Source: Polynucleobacter sp. AP-Titi-500A-B4 (GTDB taxonomy: Bacteria > Pseudomonadota > Gammaproteobacteria > Burkholderiales > Burkholderiaceae). Taken from it: a stretch of DNA of 64,000 bases. The DNA lies in NCBI RefSeq assembly GCF_018688095.1, contig NZ_CP061311.1:1520120-1584119 (forward strand). Reading direction: 5' to 3'. The notes beneath the pieces were generated by a model. That model was given only the letters and a program-made list of their open reading frames with translations, was not told the DNA's origin and searched no databases. Shown here in pieces: positions 44,338 to 53,383 of the stretch; the first letter of the stretch is position 1, and every line of letters begins with the position of its first letter. Made by a program: the position numbers and the translations under genes.

Positions 44338-45756
44338 TTAGGGCTGGATACTTTGAATTTTCTTAAGTTTCAGTTCGTATGAAATGAAATACTTATATAC
44401 GTTACGAACATAAATCATCGGTTCATAGCCCATTCTCTGGGTCGCAACAAACTCAACATTTCCGAACCATTCATTAGGATCAAATCCCATTGCCTTTGCT
44501 TGATCTCTCGCTTTGGCAACATTATTCGGGCCAATGTTGTAGGAAGCAACAGCAAACAACGCTCTGTTGTCGCCCTTAAATTGAGCATCAGGGAAGTACT
44601 TGGTGATGAGCTGATTCATATAATCAGCGCCAGCATGAATATTGGGCTCCAATAAATGAATATCGCCAACGCCTAGGGAGTTACCAGTTGCAGGCATTAG
44701 CTGCATCACACCAATGGCACCAACTTTACTAACTGCACTTTGATTGAGCAAAGTCTCCTGAAATCCTAACGCCGCAATAAACAGAGGGTCGAGATTGTAT
44801 TGCGCGCCATACTTTTGAAATAAAGGCCACATTGATTCGAAGCGCGCCCATGCAGACTTTTCAATAGGGTCCTTTAAGCCCTGCATATGGGCTTTATAGT
44901 CCTCTCCCCTGTAAGCCTTAAGAGCTTGATCGTATTCATCAGATCCAATAAATTTGTTGATGACTTGATTCAAGTCCTGGTTTGAAGACCTTACGCCATA
45001 CCCAATCCATCCCGCATCTGCCGTAAAAATATCATCATGAATGACCATACGTTTATAGATTGGTTGCCAAAGTTTGGCCTTCCAGTCACCAATAATTACA
45101 TACGGAATAAGACCAGCATCAACCATTTCCAAAAGATCCTCTCCATCTAAGGTGCCTACTGGAGAAACAATATTGACTGGAGCCTTACCTTTGCTTCGTA
45201 AACTCTTATTTATCTCTTGAAGGGTGCCTGGGAAATTTGTATTGCGTCCGCCATAAACGGTTTGTCCCGCAAGATCCTCAAAGGAAGTGACTGCAATAGC
45301 ACTTGGCCCTGATACCAAAACTTCCCGGTCTAATTTATAGGCATGATTTAAAAGATATTCATGGGCGTTAGCCGAAGGCTTATAGAGACCTAAATCTCCA
45401 ATCACCATATCCGCTTTACCAGCTGTGAGGCTAGTTAGTAAATCTGCATACTGGGTTGGTATTAATTTGACCGCAAGCGTTTTGCCCTTGAGCTCTGCAG
45501 CATATTGCTTGGTAAACCAAGCCTGCATAGCCTTTGACATATCGACAGCTATACCCTTAGGTGCGCCTTTGTCATTCACATAAATAGTGCGGTCATAAGG
45601 AACGGCAACCCGTACCAGTCTTCGCTGAAGCATTTGCTCATAAGTGCCGGTCCACACCTCACTATCAATAGTTGTTGAACTAGATAACTGAGCCAGACTA
45701 AAACTGCTTGAGGTAAATAGAGTAATTGCTAGAAGCCATCGAGGAAATGTTCTCAT
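44338..45756 (-). CDS. MltF-like lytic transglycosylase with solute-binding domain
   Basis: A 472-residue exported protein. After a signal peptide (to about residue 22) a PBP2/SBP_bac_3 domain covers about 45-275 (LVRVAVPYDRTIYVNDKGAPKGIAVDMSKAM is its start) and a C-terminal SLT domain about 305-450. The catalytic glutamate is in LGFQETLLNQSAVSKVG near 332, followed by GVMQLMPATG and the ASYNIGPNNVAKAR motif. MltF-type enzymes cleave peptidoglycan glycan chains and are regulated by the binding domain. It ends three bases before the longer reading frame of the hydrolase gene. Confidence 0.88.
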   Translation of the reverse strand: MRTFPRWLLAITLFTSSSFSLAQLSSSTTIDSEVWTGTYEQMLQRRLVRVAVPYDRTIYVNDKGAPKGIAVDMSKAMQAWFTKQYAAELKGKTLAVKLIPTQYADLLTSLTAGKADMVIGDLGLYKPSANAHEYLLNHAYKLDREVLVSGPSAIAVTSFEDLAGQTVYGGRNTNFPGTLQEINKSLRSKGKAPVNIVSPVGTLDGEDLLEMVDAGLIPYVIIGDWKAKLWQPIYKRMVIHDDIFTADAGWIGYGVRSSNQDLNQVINKFIGSDEYDQALKAYRGEDYKAHMQGLKDPIEKSAWARFESMWPLFQKYGAQYNLDPLFIAALGFQETLLNQSAVSKVGAIGVMQLMPATGNSLGVGDIHLLEPNIHAGADYMNQLITKYFPDAQFKGDNRALFAVASYNIGPNNVAKARDQAKAMGFDPNEWFGNVEFVATQRMGYEPMIYVRNVYKYFISYELKLKKIQSIQP

Positions 45757-45788
45757 GCGTACATTTTACTGTGCCCCGCCCCAATGAA

Positions 45789-45810
45789 AAAGCCCCGCTC
45801 ATGCGGGGCT
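45789..45810 (-). terminator. Rho-independent terminator after quinone oxidoreductase gene
   Basis: AAGCCCCGC and GCGGGGCTT pair around loop TCAT; read on the minus strand it is followed by TTTTCATTGG. It separates the oxidoreductase gene from the MltF-like gene downstream. Confidence 0.88.
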
Positions 45811-45832
45811 TGAGATCTGCTAAGCCTACTAC

Positions 45833-46813
45833 TCAAGGAATCATCACAATAGCGCCAGACACCTTTCTGCCTTCGGCAGCGCGATGAGCATCAGCAGCTT
45901 CCTCCAAGGGGAACTTCGCACCAATTTGCACTTTGACGTGGCCCTTAGCAATCGCATCAAATACAGCTTTAGCGTTTTCTTGCAAGAGTGCATGTGTTGC
46001 ATTGTGTGGAAATACAGAAGGTCTTGTTAAAAATAGGCAACCTTTTTTATTCAGAATCTCTGGCTGAATTTCAGGGGCAGGACCAGAAGCAGCACCAAAA
46101 AGAGCAACCGTACCAAAAGGTGCAGTGCAATCCAAGGATCCCAAGAAGGTATCTTTCGCTACAGAGTCATAAACCACATTGGCCTTTTTACCACCAGTCG
46201 CTTTCAGCACTTCTTCTACCCAATTAGCATTGGAATAATCGACAACAGCATCACATCCCGCTGCTTTAGCTGCCGCAACTTTTGCTTGTGATCCAACAGT
46301 GCCGACTACGAAGGCGCCCAATGCTTTTGCCCAGCCAGCCAAAATTTGACCAACGCCACCAGCAGCAGCGTGCACCAATACGATATCACCCGCTTTGACT
46401 TTGTAAGTCTTTTGCACAAGATATTGCGCAGTCATTGCTTTAAAGAAAACAGCAGCGGCAACTTCATCTGAAACATTGCTTGGTACAGAGACTAATTTAT
46501 CTGCTGCTACATTGCGAGCACTAGCGTATGCGCCAATACCTGCATTCATATACATCACTCGGTCACCGACTTTTAAACCAGTGACACCCTCACCCAAAGC
46601 CTCCACTACACCAACTGCTTCATGGCCAAGGCCTGTAGGCAACTCTAGTGGGTAAACACCAGAGCGCTGGTATACATCAATGAAATTAAATCCAATTGCC
46701 GTTTGACGCATTTGAACTTCGCCTTTGGCTGGCGGTGGCAATTCTTTATCAATTATCTTGATTACATCTGCGCTGCCTAATTTGTCCAGGCTAACTACTC
46801 GAGCTTTTGTCAC
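45833..46813 (-). CDS. NADPH:quinone oxidoreductase (QorA-like MDR family)
   Basis: A 326-residue medium-chain dehydrogenase/reductase without the structural zinc cysteines, hence the quinone reductase branch. LPTGLGHEAVGVVEALGEGVTGLKVGDRV is the substrate domain signature and VHAAAGGVGQILAGWAKALGAFVVGTV the NADPH-binding motif near 147-173. It would reduce quinones by one or two electrons and protect against redox stress. Monocistronic, with a terminator behind it. Confidence 0.92.
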   Translation of the reverse strand: MTKARVVSLDKLGSADVIKIIDKELPPPAKGEVQMRQTAIGFNFIDVYQRSGVYPLELPTGLGHEAVGVVEALGEGVTGLKVGDRVMYMNAGIGAYASARNVAADKLVSVPSNVSDEVAAAVFFKAMTAQYLVQKTYKVKAGDIVLVHAAAGGVGQILAGWAKALGAFVVGTVGSQAKVAAAKAAGCDAVVDYSNANWVEEVLKATGGKKANVVYDSVAKDTFLGSLDCTAPFGTVALFGAASGPAPEIQPEILNKKGCLFLTRPSVFPHNATHALLQENAKAVFDAIAKGHVKVQIGAKFPLEEAADAHRAAEGRKVSGAIVMIP

Positions 46814-46848
46814 ATGTCACCTATTTATATTTGTTATGAGAAAAAATA

Positions 46849-47283
46849 TCATACAACAAGGGCGTTTTCTTCTATCACCGCCCAGGTGCTATCACCCAAC
46901 TTCTTGACTGCCATAGCATAAGTCCAACCATCTGGAATGCCACAACTCCATTCCTTGGGTCCATTCTGTATTAGGACATTGGTTGAATTTCTACTGTCGT
47001 AATACAGGTGGTAAATTTTTCCATGGATAGGATTAAAACTAAATTTTGCGCTGTGGACCATCTCGGTTGCATCGAGCCTTGCTTGCAAGGCTCTCGCCTG
47101 CTTCATCAGTACTTCCGCTTGCTCCATGATGCGCTCATACTCAAGCTTAGCATTTTGGCGAGCAACGTTTACCGCCTTATCTTTTTCCTCAATAACTTTG
47201 ATGGGGGCAAAAACCGGGGCGCCAACCTCCATTGGGTATTCGATACCGGCATGTCTTGCTGGGTCAGTGTCTTCAATTCTCAT
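46849..47283 (-). CDS. DUF2452 domain-containing protein
   Basis: A 144-residue soluble protein. A charged helical N-terminal half (KDKAVNVARQNAKLEYERIMEQAEVLMKQARALQARLD) may form a coiled coil; the C-terminal half has SFNPIHGKIYHLYYD and LIQNGPKEW, the DUF2452 core. Function is unknown. A clear Shine-Dalgarno is not present before the ATG (GGGCAAGCA). It is divergent from the DUF2237 gene. Confidence 0.8.
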   Translation of the reverse strand: MRIEDTDPARHAGIEYPMEVGAPVFAPIKVIEEKDKAVNVARQNAKLEYERIMEQAEVLMKQARALQARLDATEMVHSAKFSFNPIHGKIYHLYYDSRNSTNVLIQNGPKEWSCGIPDGWTYAMAVKKLGDSTWAVIEENALVV

Positions 47284-47432
47284 TGCTTGCCCGTGAAATC
47301 TCGTTTTACTGCAAAATTGGTTTTAGTCAGTTGTATTGACGAAGAAAGTGTGACACAAAAAGGGAATTTTTGCCCACGGGCCAAAAGACCTATTCAGCAC
47401 ACCAGCTACAAGCACTATTAAGGATAGATTAG

Positions 47433-47807
47433 ATGAGTAATGATGTCGCCCTAAATGTTTTGGGACAACCCCTGGTTCCTTGCTCTTTTGATCCTCTCAC
47501 GGGTTTCTTTCGAGACGGTTGCTGCAAAACAAATGAAGAGGACGTGGGCAGTCATCTAGTCTGCGCAATTGTGAATGACGAGTTCTTACAATTTAGTCTT
47601 AGCAGGGGCAATGATTTAACAACCCCCATGCCGGCTTACCAATTTCCTGGGCTAGTTGCAGGTGATCAGTGGTGTCTTTGTATCAATCGCTGGCTTGAAG
47701 CCGTGGAAGCAAAATGCGCTCCCCCAATTAAATTAGAAAGTACCAACATCAAAGCTTTAGAAAAAGTGTCTCTAGATTTTCTTAAGCAATACTCCAGCGA
47801 GATCTGA
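47433..47807 (+). CDS. DUF2237 family protein
   Basis: A 124-residue protein that is nearly all DUF2237: NVLGQPLVPCSFDPLTGFFRDGCC, DVGSHLVCAIVNDEFLQFSLSRGNDLTTP, and YQFPGLVAGDQWCLCINRWLEA. Cysteines at 17, 29, 30, 43, 85 and 87 are numerous and may bind metal. AAGGATAG precedes the ATG. The histone-deacetylase-like gene starts eight bases after the stop, so the two are probably cotranscribed. Function unknown. Confidence 0.88.
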   Translation: MSNDVALNVLGQPLVPCSFDPLTGFFRDGCCKTNEEDVGSHLVCAIVNDEFLQFSLSRGNDLTTPMPAYQFPGLVAGDQWCLCINRWLEAVEAKCAPPIKLESTNIKALEKVSLDFLKQYSSEI

Positions 47808-47815
47808 AAGATTCT

Positions 47816-48715
47816 TTGAAAGCCTTTTACTCAGATCACTTTGTTCTTCCCTTGCCAGCAGGGCATCGCTTCCCCATGGAGAAGTATTCTCGCTTACGGG
47901 ATTTAGTTGGTGAACTCTCAACTTTAGAACTCATTGAAGCACCTGCAGCAAGTGATACTCAACTGCTCTATGCACATGACCCAAGTTATCTTCTGAAAGT
48001 CATCGAGGGCAAGCTCAATCCTGAAGAGCAAAAAGAAATTGGTTTTCCTTGGAGCGAGAAGATGGTAGAGCGCTCTCGGCGCTCTGCAGGCGCGACTATT
48101 ACGGCCGCCAAGACCGCAATTAATGAGGGCGTCTCGGGGAACTTAGCAGGTGGAACGCATCATGCCTACCGAAATGTCGGAAGCGGGTTTTGTGTATTTA
48201 ATGACTCTGCCGTTGCTGCGCGCGCACTTCAAAAGGAAATTAGCCCTAATCTCAAGATCGCCATCATTGATTTAGATGTGCACCAGGGCAATGGCACGGC
48301 AGCCATCCTTCAGCATGATGCTTCTATCTTCACTCTATCGATTCATGGTGAGAATAATTTTCCTTTTCAGAAAGAAAAGAGTGACCTTGATCTAGGGTTA
48401 GCGGATGGCTGTGATGACCAAACCTATTTGCACTCACTGAACCAGTGTTTAGATCAATTGGATGATCGTTTTGATCCAGACTTTGTCATCTATCTCGCTG
48501 GCGCCGATCCTCACGAAGAAGATCGCTTGGGGAGGCTCAAGCTTAGCAAAAAGGGTATGCGCGCAAGAGACGAAACCGTTTTTCAATATGCCCTAGATAA
48601 ACAAATCCCCGTTGCATTCTCAATGGCGGGCGGTTATGGCAAAGAAATCGAATCTACTGTGGATATTCATTTTCAGACTATTCAAACCGCCCTGCAATTT
48701 CAGCAGCGCTACTAA
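47816..48715 (+). CDS. Histone deacetylase-family amidohydrolase
   Basis: A 299-residue class IV-like HDAC-family protein. Catalytic His115-His116 lie in GGTHHAY; zinc ligands Asp154 and His156 in DLDVHQGNG and Asp231 in AGADPHEEDRLG. These proteins remove acetyl or acyl groups from small molecules or proteins in bacteria. The start is TTG at 47816 with GAAAG upstream; it keeps the conserved FYSDHFVLPLPAGHRFP start of the family. Translation may be coupled to the DUF2237 gene. Confidence 0.88.
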   Translation: MKAFYSDHFVLPLPAGHRFPMEKYSRLRDLVGELSTLELIEAPAASDTQLLYAHDPSYLLKVIEGKLNPEEQKEIGFPWSEKMVERSRRSAGATITAAKTAINEGVSGNLAGGTHHAYRNVGSGFCVFNDSAVAARALQKEISPNLKIAIIDLDVHQGNGTAAILQHDASIFTLSIHGENNFPFQKEKSDLDLGLADGCDDQTYLHSLNQCLDQLDDRFDPDFVIYLAGADPHEEDRLGRLKLSKKGMRARDETVFQYALDKQIPVAFSMAGGYGKEIESTVDIHFQTIQTALQFQQRY

Positions 48716-48728
48716 TGCTGAGACTGTC

Positions 48729-49253
48729 TTAGGACTTTTTCTTTGAAGTGCTTTGAACGGAAGATAGGTTACTCACGCTCTCTACGCTTTTTTCAAAATT
48801 GGTAAATGAATCTGCCATAGCAGCGCGAACCAATTCAAAATTTTCTAGAGCATGGTTAAACGAGTTCTTAAATACTGAAACATAAGCCTCGCTTCCAAGA
48901 GGTGCATTATTGGTTGCGTCATTGACGAAATGAATCAAATCCGCCTTGGAATCTTGAATCATCACTTCAGCAATTTCAGCCAACTCCTTATTGCCGCTTT
49001 TCAACACATCTAACAACTGCTGGTGATAGTGGGTTACCTCTTTCGCGGCATCCTGCAAAACCTCGGCATGCACATAATCAAATACCGCCTTAGGATCTTG
49101 GGTTTTCATGAGGTCGTAGAGGCGCTGATGCATAAGCTCTGCAAATTCTTGCGCAACTTTTTGATTAATTTGTGCAATGGCTTGCGCACTCTCCATAGCC
49201 ACTCGGCCTACATTTCTGCTTGCATTCATTGCCTTTTGCGGACTTTTGCTCAT
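48729..49253 (-). CDS. Phasin family protein
   Basis: A 174-residue, highly helical, charged protein with the heptad-like pattern of phasins: AQAIAQINQKVAQEFAEL near the N-terminus and ALENFELVRAAMADSFTNFEK near the C-terminus, ending in a Lys-Ser tail. Phasins coat polyhydroxyalkanoate granules; no phaC is in the window. The start at 49253 follows AAAGGGG five bases upstream; the longer frame from 49310 was rejected. Confidence 0.82.
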   Translation of the reverse strand: MSKSPQKAMNASRNVGRVAMESAQAIAQINQKVAQEFAELMHQRLYDLMKTQDPKAVFDYVHAEVLQDAAKEVTHYHQQLLDVLKSGNKELAEIAEVMIQDSKADLIHFVNDATNNAPLGSEAYVSVFKNSFNHALENFELVRAAMADSFTNFEKSVESVSNLSSVQSTSKKKS

Positions 49254-49559
49254 AACAACCCCTTTAAGTGAGAGATTCGCGGACGATCTATGCTTGTTTA
49301 TTAATACCAATCTACTCTGGTTTAAGAGTGTTTCTATAGAGAAATACCAGTAGTGAGCTCTAAATAGATAAAAAGGCTGGCTTAAGCCCTAAAAATTGCT
49401 TATATCAAGCTATCAGGGGGCGACTTTTGTTATCGAAATAATCGATTATTTATATCTAAATTATTCATTATACAAATATAGAAATAGTCCCTAGAATGGA
49501 CTCCGTTATCAAAGCATTCTATGTTTGATTAACCCAATTTATTTAACAAGAGGAGCACT
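49254..49559. other. 306-base intergenic region between phasin and ahpC
   Basis: An AT-rich divergent promoter region. It holds the phasin leader on one side and, toward ahpC, a perfect 16-bp palindrome (49436-49451), a TTATTCATTATACAAATATAG stretch that could contain a -10 for ahpC, and AAGAGGAG just before the ahpC ATG. No ORF with coding character and no RNA gene was recognised. Confidence 0.6.
49436..49451. promoter_or_regulatory. Perfect palindrome upstream of ahpC
   Basis: AAATAATCGATTATTT is self-complementary over 16 bases and lies about 110 bases before the ahpC start. It is a candidate binding site, OxyR or another peroxide regulator being plausible from gene context only. It does not clearly match the four ATAG elements of E. 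coli OxyR sites. Confidence 0.45.
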
Positions 49560-50123
49560 ATGTCTATCATCAACACAACCGTAGCACCGTTTAAAACCGA
49601 AGCTTTCCACAATGGCAAGTTCGTAACCATTACTGACGAAACTCTCAAGGGAAAATGGTCAGTTCTGATTTTCATGCCAGCAGCATTCACATTCAACTGC
49701 CCAACAGAAATTGAAGATGCGGCTGAGAACTATGCTGAGTTCCAAAAATTGGGTGCTGAAGTGTATATCGTTACAACCGATACTCATTTCTCACACAAAG
49801 TTTGGCATGAGACTTCACCAGCAGTTGGTAAAGCAAAGTTCCCATTGGTTGGCGATCCAACACATACATTGACCAATGCATTTGGCGTACACATTCCTGA
49901 AGCAGGTTTGGCATTGCGTGGCACATTCGTGATCAATCCAGAAGGCGTGATCAAGACAGCCGAGATTCATTCCAATGAAATCGCACGTGACGTTTCTGAA
50001 ACATTGCGCAAGCTCAAGGCTGCTCAATACACAGCAGCACACCCAGGCGAAGTTTGCCCAGCGAAATGGAAAGAAGGTGCAGCAACTTTGACTCCATCTT
50101 TGGACCTCGTAGGCAAGATCTAA
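49560..50123 (+). CDS. ahpC: Alkyl hydroperoxide reductase peroxiredoxin AhpC
   Basis: A 187-residue typical 2-Cys peroxiredoxin. The peroxidatic Cys47 is in FMPAAFTFNCPTEIED and the resolving Cys166 in HPGEVCPAKW; positions match E. coli AhpC within one residue. It reduces hydrogen peroxide and organic hydroperoxides and is recycled by AhpF, encoded 102 bases downstream. AAGAGGAG gives a strong translation start. A stable UUCG hairpin follows the gene. Confidence 0.97.
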   Translation: MSIINTTVAPFKTEAFHNGKFVTITDETLKGKWSVLIFMPAAFTFNCPTEIEDAAENYAEFQKLGAEVYIVTTDTHFSHKVWHETSPAVGKAKFPLVGDPTHTLTNAFGVHIPEAGLALRGTFVINPEGVIKTAEIHSNEIARDVSETLRKLKAAQYTAAHPGEVCPAKWKEGAATLTPSLDLVGKI

Positions 50124-50146
50124 TAGATCGGACTCTATAACCAATC

Positions 50147-50166
50147 AGACTCTCTTCGGAGAGTCT
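50147..50166 (+). promoter_or_regulatory. UUCG-capped hairpin between ahpC and ahpF
   Basis: AGACTCTC (50147-50154), loop TTCG, GAGAGTCT (50159-50166): a perfect 8-bp stem with an extra-stable tetraloop and no T-run after it. Probably protects the ahpC 3' end or attenuates read-through into ahpF. Confidence 0.7.
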
Positions 50167-50225
50167 ATTGGAGAGGACCAGATCCTGCCCAATAGACTCA
50201 CTGCAATAGAAATAAAGGATTCATC

Positions 50226-51806
50226 ATGCTAGATACCAATATCAAGACCCAGTTAAAAGCGTACTTCGAAAAGATCGTTGCTCCCATTACGCTTACAGCA
50301 AGCTTGGATAGCAGTGCTCCTTCTGCGCAAATGCAAGAACTTTTAAATGAAGTTGCAGAACAATCAGACAAGATCACCGTCAAGACGGATGGTAAAGCCA
50401 CAAATACGCCAAGCTTCACTGTCGGCAAAACTGGTGAAGAAGCCCGTATCACTTTTTCAGGCTTGCCAATGGGTCATGAGATGACCTCTTTCATCCTGGC
50501 TATTTTGCAAGCGAGTGGTTACCCACCGAAAGTGGAAGAAGACATCATTGCGCGCATTCGCAAGCTAGATGGAAAGTTTCGTTTTCAGACCTTTATTTCT
50601 TTGTCATGCCACAACTGCCCTGATGTTGTCCAAGCGCTGAACTTAATGGCAGCACTCAACCCAAATATTGAGCATGAAATGATTGATGGCGCTCTATTCC
50701 AAAACTTGGTTGATCAATACCAAATCATGGCCGTGCCAACCGTCATCCTTAATGGCGAAGTATTTGGTCAAGGCCGCATGGGTGTTGAAGAGATTATTGC
50801 CAAGCTAGATACCGGTAGCACTGAAGAAGAAGCTGCCAAACTTAATGCCAAAGGTGACTTTGATATGTTGGTGGTTGGTGGTGGCCCAGCAGGCTCTGCT
50901 GCTGCAATCTACGCTGCTCGTAAAGGCATTCGCACCGGTATTGTTGCCGAGAGATTCGGTGGCCAGGTGATGGATACACTTGGTATTGAGAACTTTATCT
51001 CCGTCTCTCATACTGAAGGACCAAAACTAGTTCAAGCCCTAGAACAGCATGTGAAGGACTATGAAGTGGATATTATGAACTTGCAGCGTGCTAGCGCCTT
51101 GCGCAAATCGGGTGATGGCATCGAAGTAGAGATGGCCAACGGTGCGGTATTAAAAAGTAAGTCTGTGATCATTAGTACTGGCGCCCGCTGGAGAGAAATG
51201 AATGTTCCTGGCGAGCAAGAGTATCGTAATAAGGGAGTTGCCTACTGCCCACACTGCGATGGCCCTTTATTTAAAGGTAAGCGTGTTGCTGTGATTGGTG
51301 GTGGAAACTCCGGCGTTGAAGCGGCAATTGACTTGGCCGGTATTGTGAGTCACGTTACCTTGATTGAATTTGATAGCCAACTGCGTGCAGATGCGGTTTT
51401 GCAAAAGAAATTGTTCAGTCTGCCTAATGTCACTGTTATTAAGAGCGCCCTAACAAAAGAAGTATTGGGTGATGGCACCAAGGTAAATGGTCTGCGCTAT
51501 GAAGATCGCAGCACTAAAGTAGATCAGACTATTCAACTTGAAGGCATCTTTGTGCAAATTGGTTTATTGCCAAATACAGAATGGCTTAAGGGCACGGTGA
51601 ATCTATCCCCTCGTGGCGAGATCTTGGTAGATCCAAAAGGTGAAACGTCGATGCCCGGTGTATTTGCAGCAGGTGATTGCACAACAGTCCCTTACAAGCA
51701 AATCATTATTGCCATGGGCGAAGGAGCCAAAGCATCACTAGGGGCCTTTGACTACCTGATTCGTCATTCTGTGACTGAAGAAGAGCCAAGCAAGATCGCT
51801 GCTTAA
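50226..51806 (+). CDS. ahpF: Alkyl hydroperoxide reductase flavoprotein AhpF
   Basis: A 526-residue protein with the AhpF order of domains: N-terminal tandem thioredoxin folds carrying Cys128-Cys131 (CHNC), then the FAD/NADH thioredoxin-reductase module with [15 protein letters not shown] near 218-232 and the redox pair Cys341-Cys344 (CPHC). All four cysteines match the E. coli spacing. It uses NADH to reduce AhpC. AAAGGA lies before the ATG. A strong bidirectional terminator follows. Confidence 0.97.
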   Translation: MLDTNIKTQLKAYFEKIVAPITLTASLDSSAPSAQMQELLNEVAEQSDKITVKTDGKATNTPSFTVGKTGEEARITFSGLPMGHEMTSFILAILQASGYPPKVEEDIIARIRKLDGKFRFQTFISLSCHNCPDVVQALNLMAALNPNIEHEMIDGALFQNLVDQYQIMAVPTVILNGEVFGQGRMGVEEIIAKLDTGSTEEEAAKLNAKGDFDMLVVGGGPAGSAAAIYAARKGIRTGIVAERFGGQVMDTLGIENFISVSHTEGPKLVQALEQHVKDYEVDIMNLQRASALRKSGDGIEVEMANGAVLKSKSVIISTGARWREMNVPGEQEYRNKGVAYCPHCDGPLFKGKRVAVIGGGNSGVEAAIDLAGIVSHVTLIEFDSQLRADAVLQKKLFSLPNVTVIKSALTKEVLGDGTKVNGLRYEDRSTKVDQTIQLEGIFVQIGLLPNTEWLKGTVNLSPRGEILVDPKGETSMPGVFAAGDCTTVPYKQIIIAMGEGAKASLGAFDYLIRHSVTEEEPSKIAA

Positions 51807-51821
51807 CGACGGTGGCTTAAA

Positions 51822-51857
51822 AAATAAAACCCCAGATTGGTTTCTGGGGTTTTATTT
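51822..51857. terminator. Bidirectional terminator between ahpF and DUF3833 operon
   Basis: A 15-bp stem, AAATAAAACCCCAGA with TCTGGGGTTTTATTT, around loop TTGGTT, A-rich on one side and T-rich on the other. It fits both converging transcripts. Confidence 0.92.
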
Positions 51858-51870
51858 TTCGGCAGGAAGA

Positions 51871-52419
51871 TTAGCGTTTATAAAAACTGAGTGTAACTTC
51901 ACCAAGATTGATGCCAAACTTACTCATCTGCGCTTTATTGATCATGACTTTAGGTGTTACTAGATACATCCAGTCATCAAATTGAACATGATAGATGGTG
52001 CCATCAACCGGTAGTGCGAGGGTATAGGCCCAGTTGAGCGCATTTCCGGCCGACGAGCCATTGGCTTCACCAACAACATCATCGGCTTTGCCGATATATT
52101 TTCCGGGCGAGACCTCTGTTAACTTCCAAATCCGCTTTTGTTTAGTTCCATCAGAGTATTCAAAGCTTTCATCTAGGGTACCCACTTTTTTCCCATCAAT
52201 TACTTGCCAGTTTGCCTGAATCAAGACTGTAAAACGTTTGACTACCACTCCACTGCGATCAGTAAAGATTCCATAAGCATCAATCGTCCCTGAAAAATAC
52301 TCACTTAAATCTAATGAGGGTTTTTCATTGGCATATTGAGATACTTTTTGGCCGGCACACCCTAGCAAGAGAAAGGCGCAGAAAAATGCACCACATAATT
52401 TAGTCAAAAATGGTTTCAT
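51871..52419 (-). CDS. DUF3833 family lipoprotein
   Basis: A 182-residue protein with a lipobox FLLLGCAG (Cys21), so it is probably membrane-anchored in the periplasm. The core LDLSEYFSGTIDAYGIFTDRSGVVVKRF and YSDGTKQKRIWKLTEVSPGKYIGKADDVVGEA matches DUF3833. In other proteobacteria this family occurs with chalcone-isomerase-like, SDR and photolyase genes in photo-oxidative stress sets, as here. Its ATG shares a base with the stop of the upstream gene (TAATG), so it is the third gene of a DCC-CHI-DUF3833 operon. Confidence 0.86.
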   Translation of the reverse strand: MKPFLTKLCGAFFCAFLLLGCAGQKVSQYANEKPSLDLSEYFSGTIDAYGIFTDRSGVVVKRFTVLIQANWQVIDGKKVGTLDESFEYSDGTKQKRIWKLTEVSPGKYIGKADDVVGEANGSSAGNALNWAYTLALPVDGTIYHVQFDDWMYLVTPKVMINKAQMSKFGINLGEVTLSFYKR

Positions 52420-52973
52420 TAATTACAAGCCTCTTGAAAAAGGGGTGGTGGGCAATTTTGCCCAAGTAGCTGCTCACGTAATTTCGGCGCGCTTGTTTTA
52501 GGATCCAACCAAATACCAAAAAAGGCTTTAGAAAAATCTGCGCCCGGTATTTGCGCAAGGGGTTTTCCTTCGAAATAAAAAGTAGTGCCCTGTTTTGGAA
52601 TATAGATAGCAGTCAAGTTTTGACCTGACTCTATATTTGGCATGAATGTTGCTAACTGCTTACCCCAAATCTGTGCCTGCGTATCGGGTACGCCCAGTTT
52701 TTTCATCTCCTCTACCGAGCGAGTTGTAATCGCATTACCGGTAAATGATTTTTGGTAACGTAGGTCAAGTGCAAACTCAGAGGAGTTTGCACTAGGGCCA
52801 CGATAAAACGATGCATCATAAACGTGAAACCCCCACCAAGTAAGCTTACCGCTACCCTGGAGCTTTGCTGGATTTAATGCCTCATTAATATAGACCTGCT
52901 CTCTTGCATGCGCATTGGCAACGAATAAACAAATCGCTAAAAATAGTTTGAATAAGATCACATTAAATTTCAT
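52419..52973 (-). CDS. Chalcone isomerase-like family protein
   Basis: A 184-residue exported protein: signal peptide to about residue 24 (ANAHA), then a chalcone-isomerase-like fold with GKLTWWGFHVYDASFYRG near 40-57, LRYQKSFTGNAITTRSVEEMKKLG, and KAFFGIWLDPKTSAPKLREQLLG at the end. Bacterial members lack the flavonoid pathway and are thought to act on lipids or stress metabolites. The ATG at 52973 was selected over 53114 because the longer form runs through the upstream DCC gene. AGGG lies upstream. Confidence 0.85.
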   Translation of the reverse strand: MKFNVILFKLFLAICLFVANAHAREQVYINEALNPAKLQGSGKLTWWGFHVYDASFYRGPSANSSEFALDLRYQKSFTGNAITTRSVEEMKKLGVPDTQAQIWGKQLATFMPNIESGQNLTAIYIPKQGTTFYFEGKPLAQIPGADFSKAFFGIWLDPKTSAPKLREQLLGQNCPPPLFQEACN

Positions 52974-52981
52974 GATGCGCC

Positions 52982-53383
52982 CTACTTGCCTCTTGCCTTG
53001 ACTAAACGTAATGCGCCTGGACCCAACACCCGAGAAATCGCATGTCGATTCTTGGCAAAAAATTGATAACCCAGACGCAACGGTGGTTGCACGATCTTTC
53101 TGGAAAATAGCCACGCCAGAAAAGGGAGATTGGCTCGGCGATAGGCCTCAGGAAATACTGCAGCACCTTGAATTAATGAGCCATCTGCATATTGACCGTA
53201 CATGGCAGCCAAAGCCTGCTCACATGACACCCCGACTCTTGTGGGATCGTAACGATCGGAATTGATATCGATAAAGTCTAATAAACCCGCTTGATTGCGG
53301 CCATTGAGAAACAATATCTCCGCTTGGCACAAGGGGCATGCGCCATCGTAAAACAGAGTGAGTTTTTGTAAATCATTTGCCAT
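52982..53383 (-). CDS. DCC-family thiol-disulfide oxidoreductase-like protein (DUF393)
   Basis: A 133-residue protein opening with the DCC motif: LTLFYDGACPLCQAEILFL (Cys16, Cys19). LDFIDINSDRYDP and YPEAYRR-type elements follow, as in DUF393. It may be a small thioredoxin-like redox protein. The ATG at 53383 was chosen: a longer frame starts with TTG at 53407 inside a conserved DNA element. It heads the DCC-CHI-DUF3833 operon and is divergent from an SDR gene; no Shine-Dalgarno precedes the ATG. Confidence 0.84.
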   Translation of the reverse strand: MANDLQKLTLFYDGACPLCQAEILFLNGRNQAGLLDFIDINSDRYDPTRVGVSCEQALAAMYGQYADGSLIQGAAVFPEAYRRANLPFLAWLFSRKIVQPPLRLGYQFFAKNRHAISRVLGPGALRLVKARGK

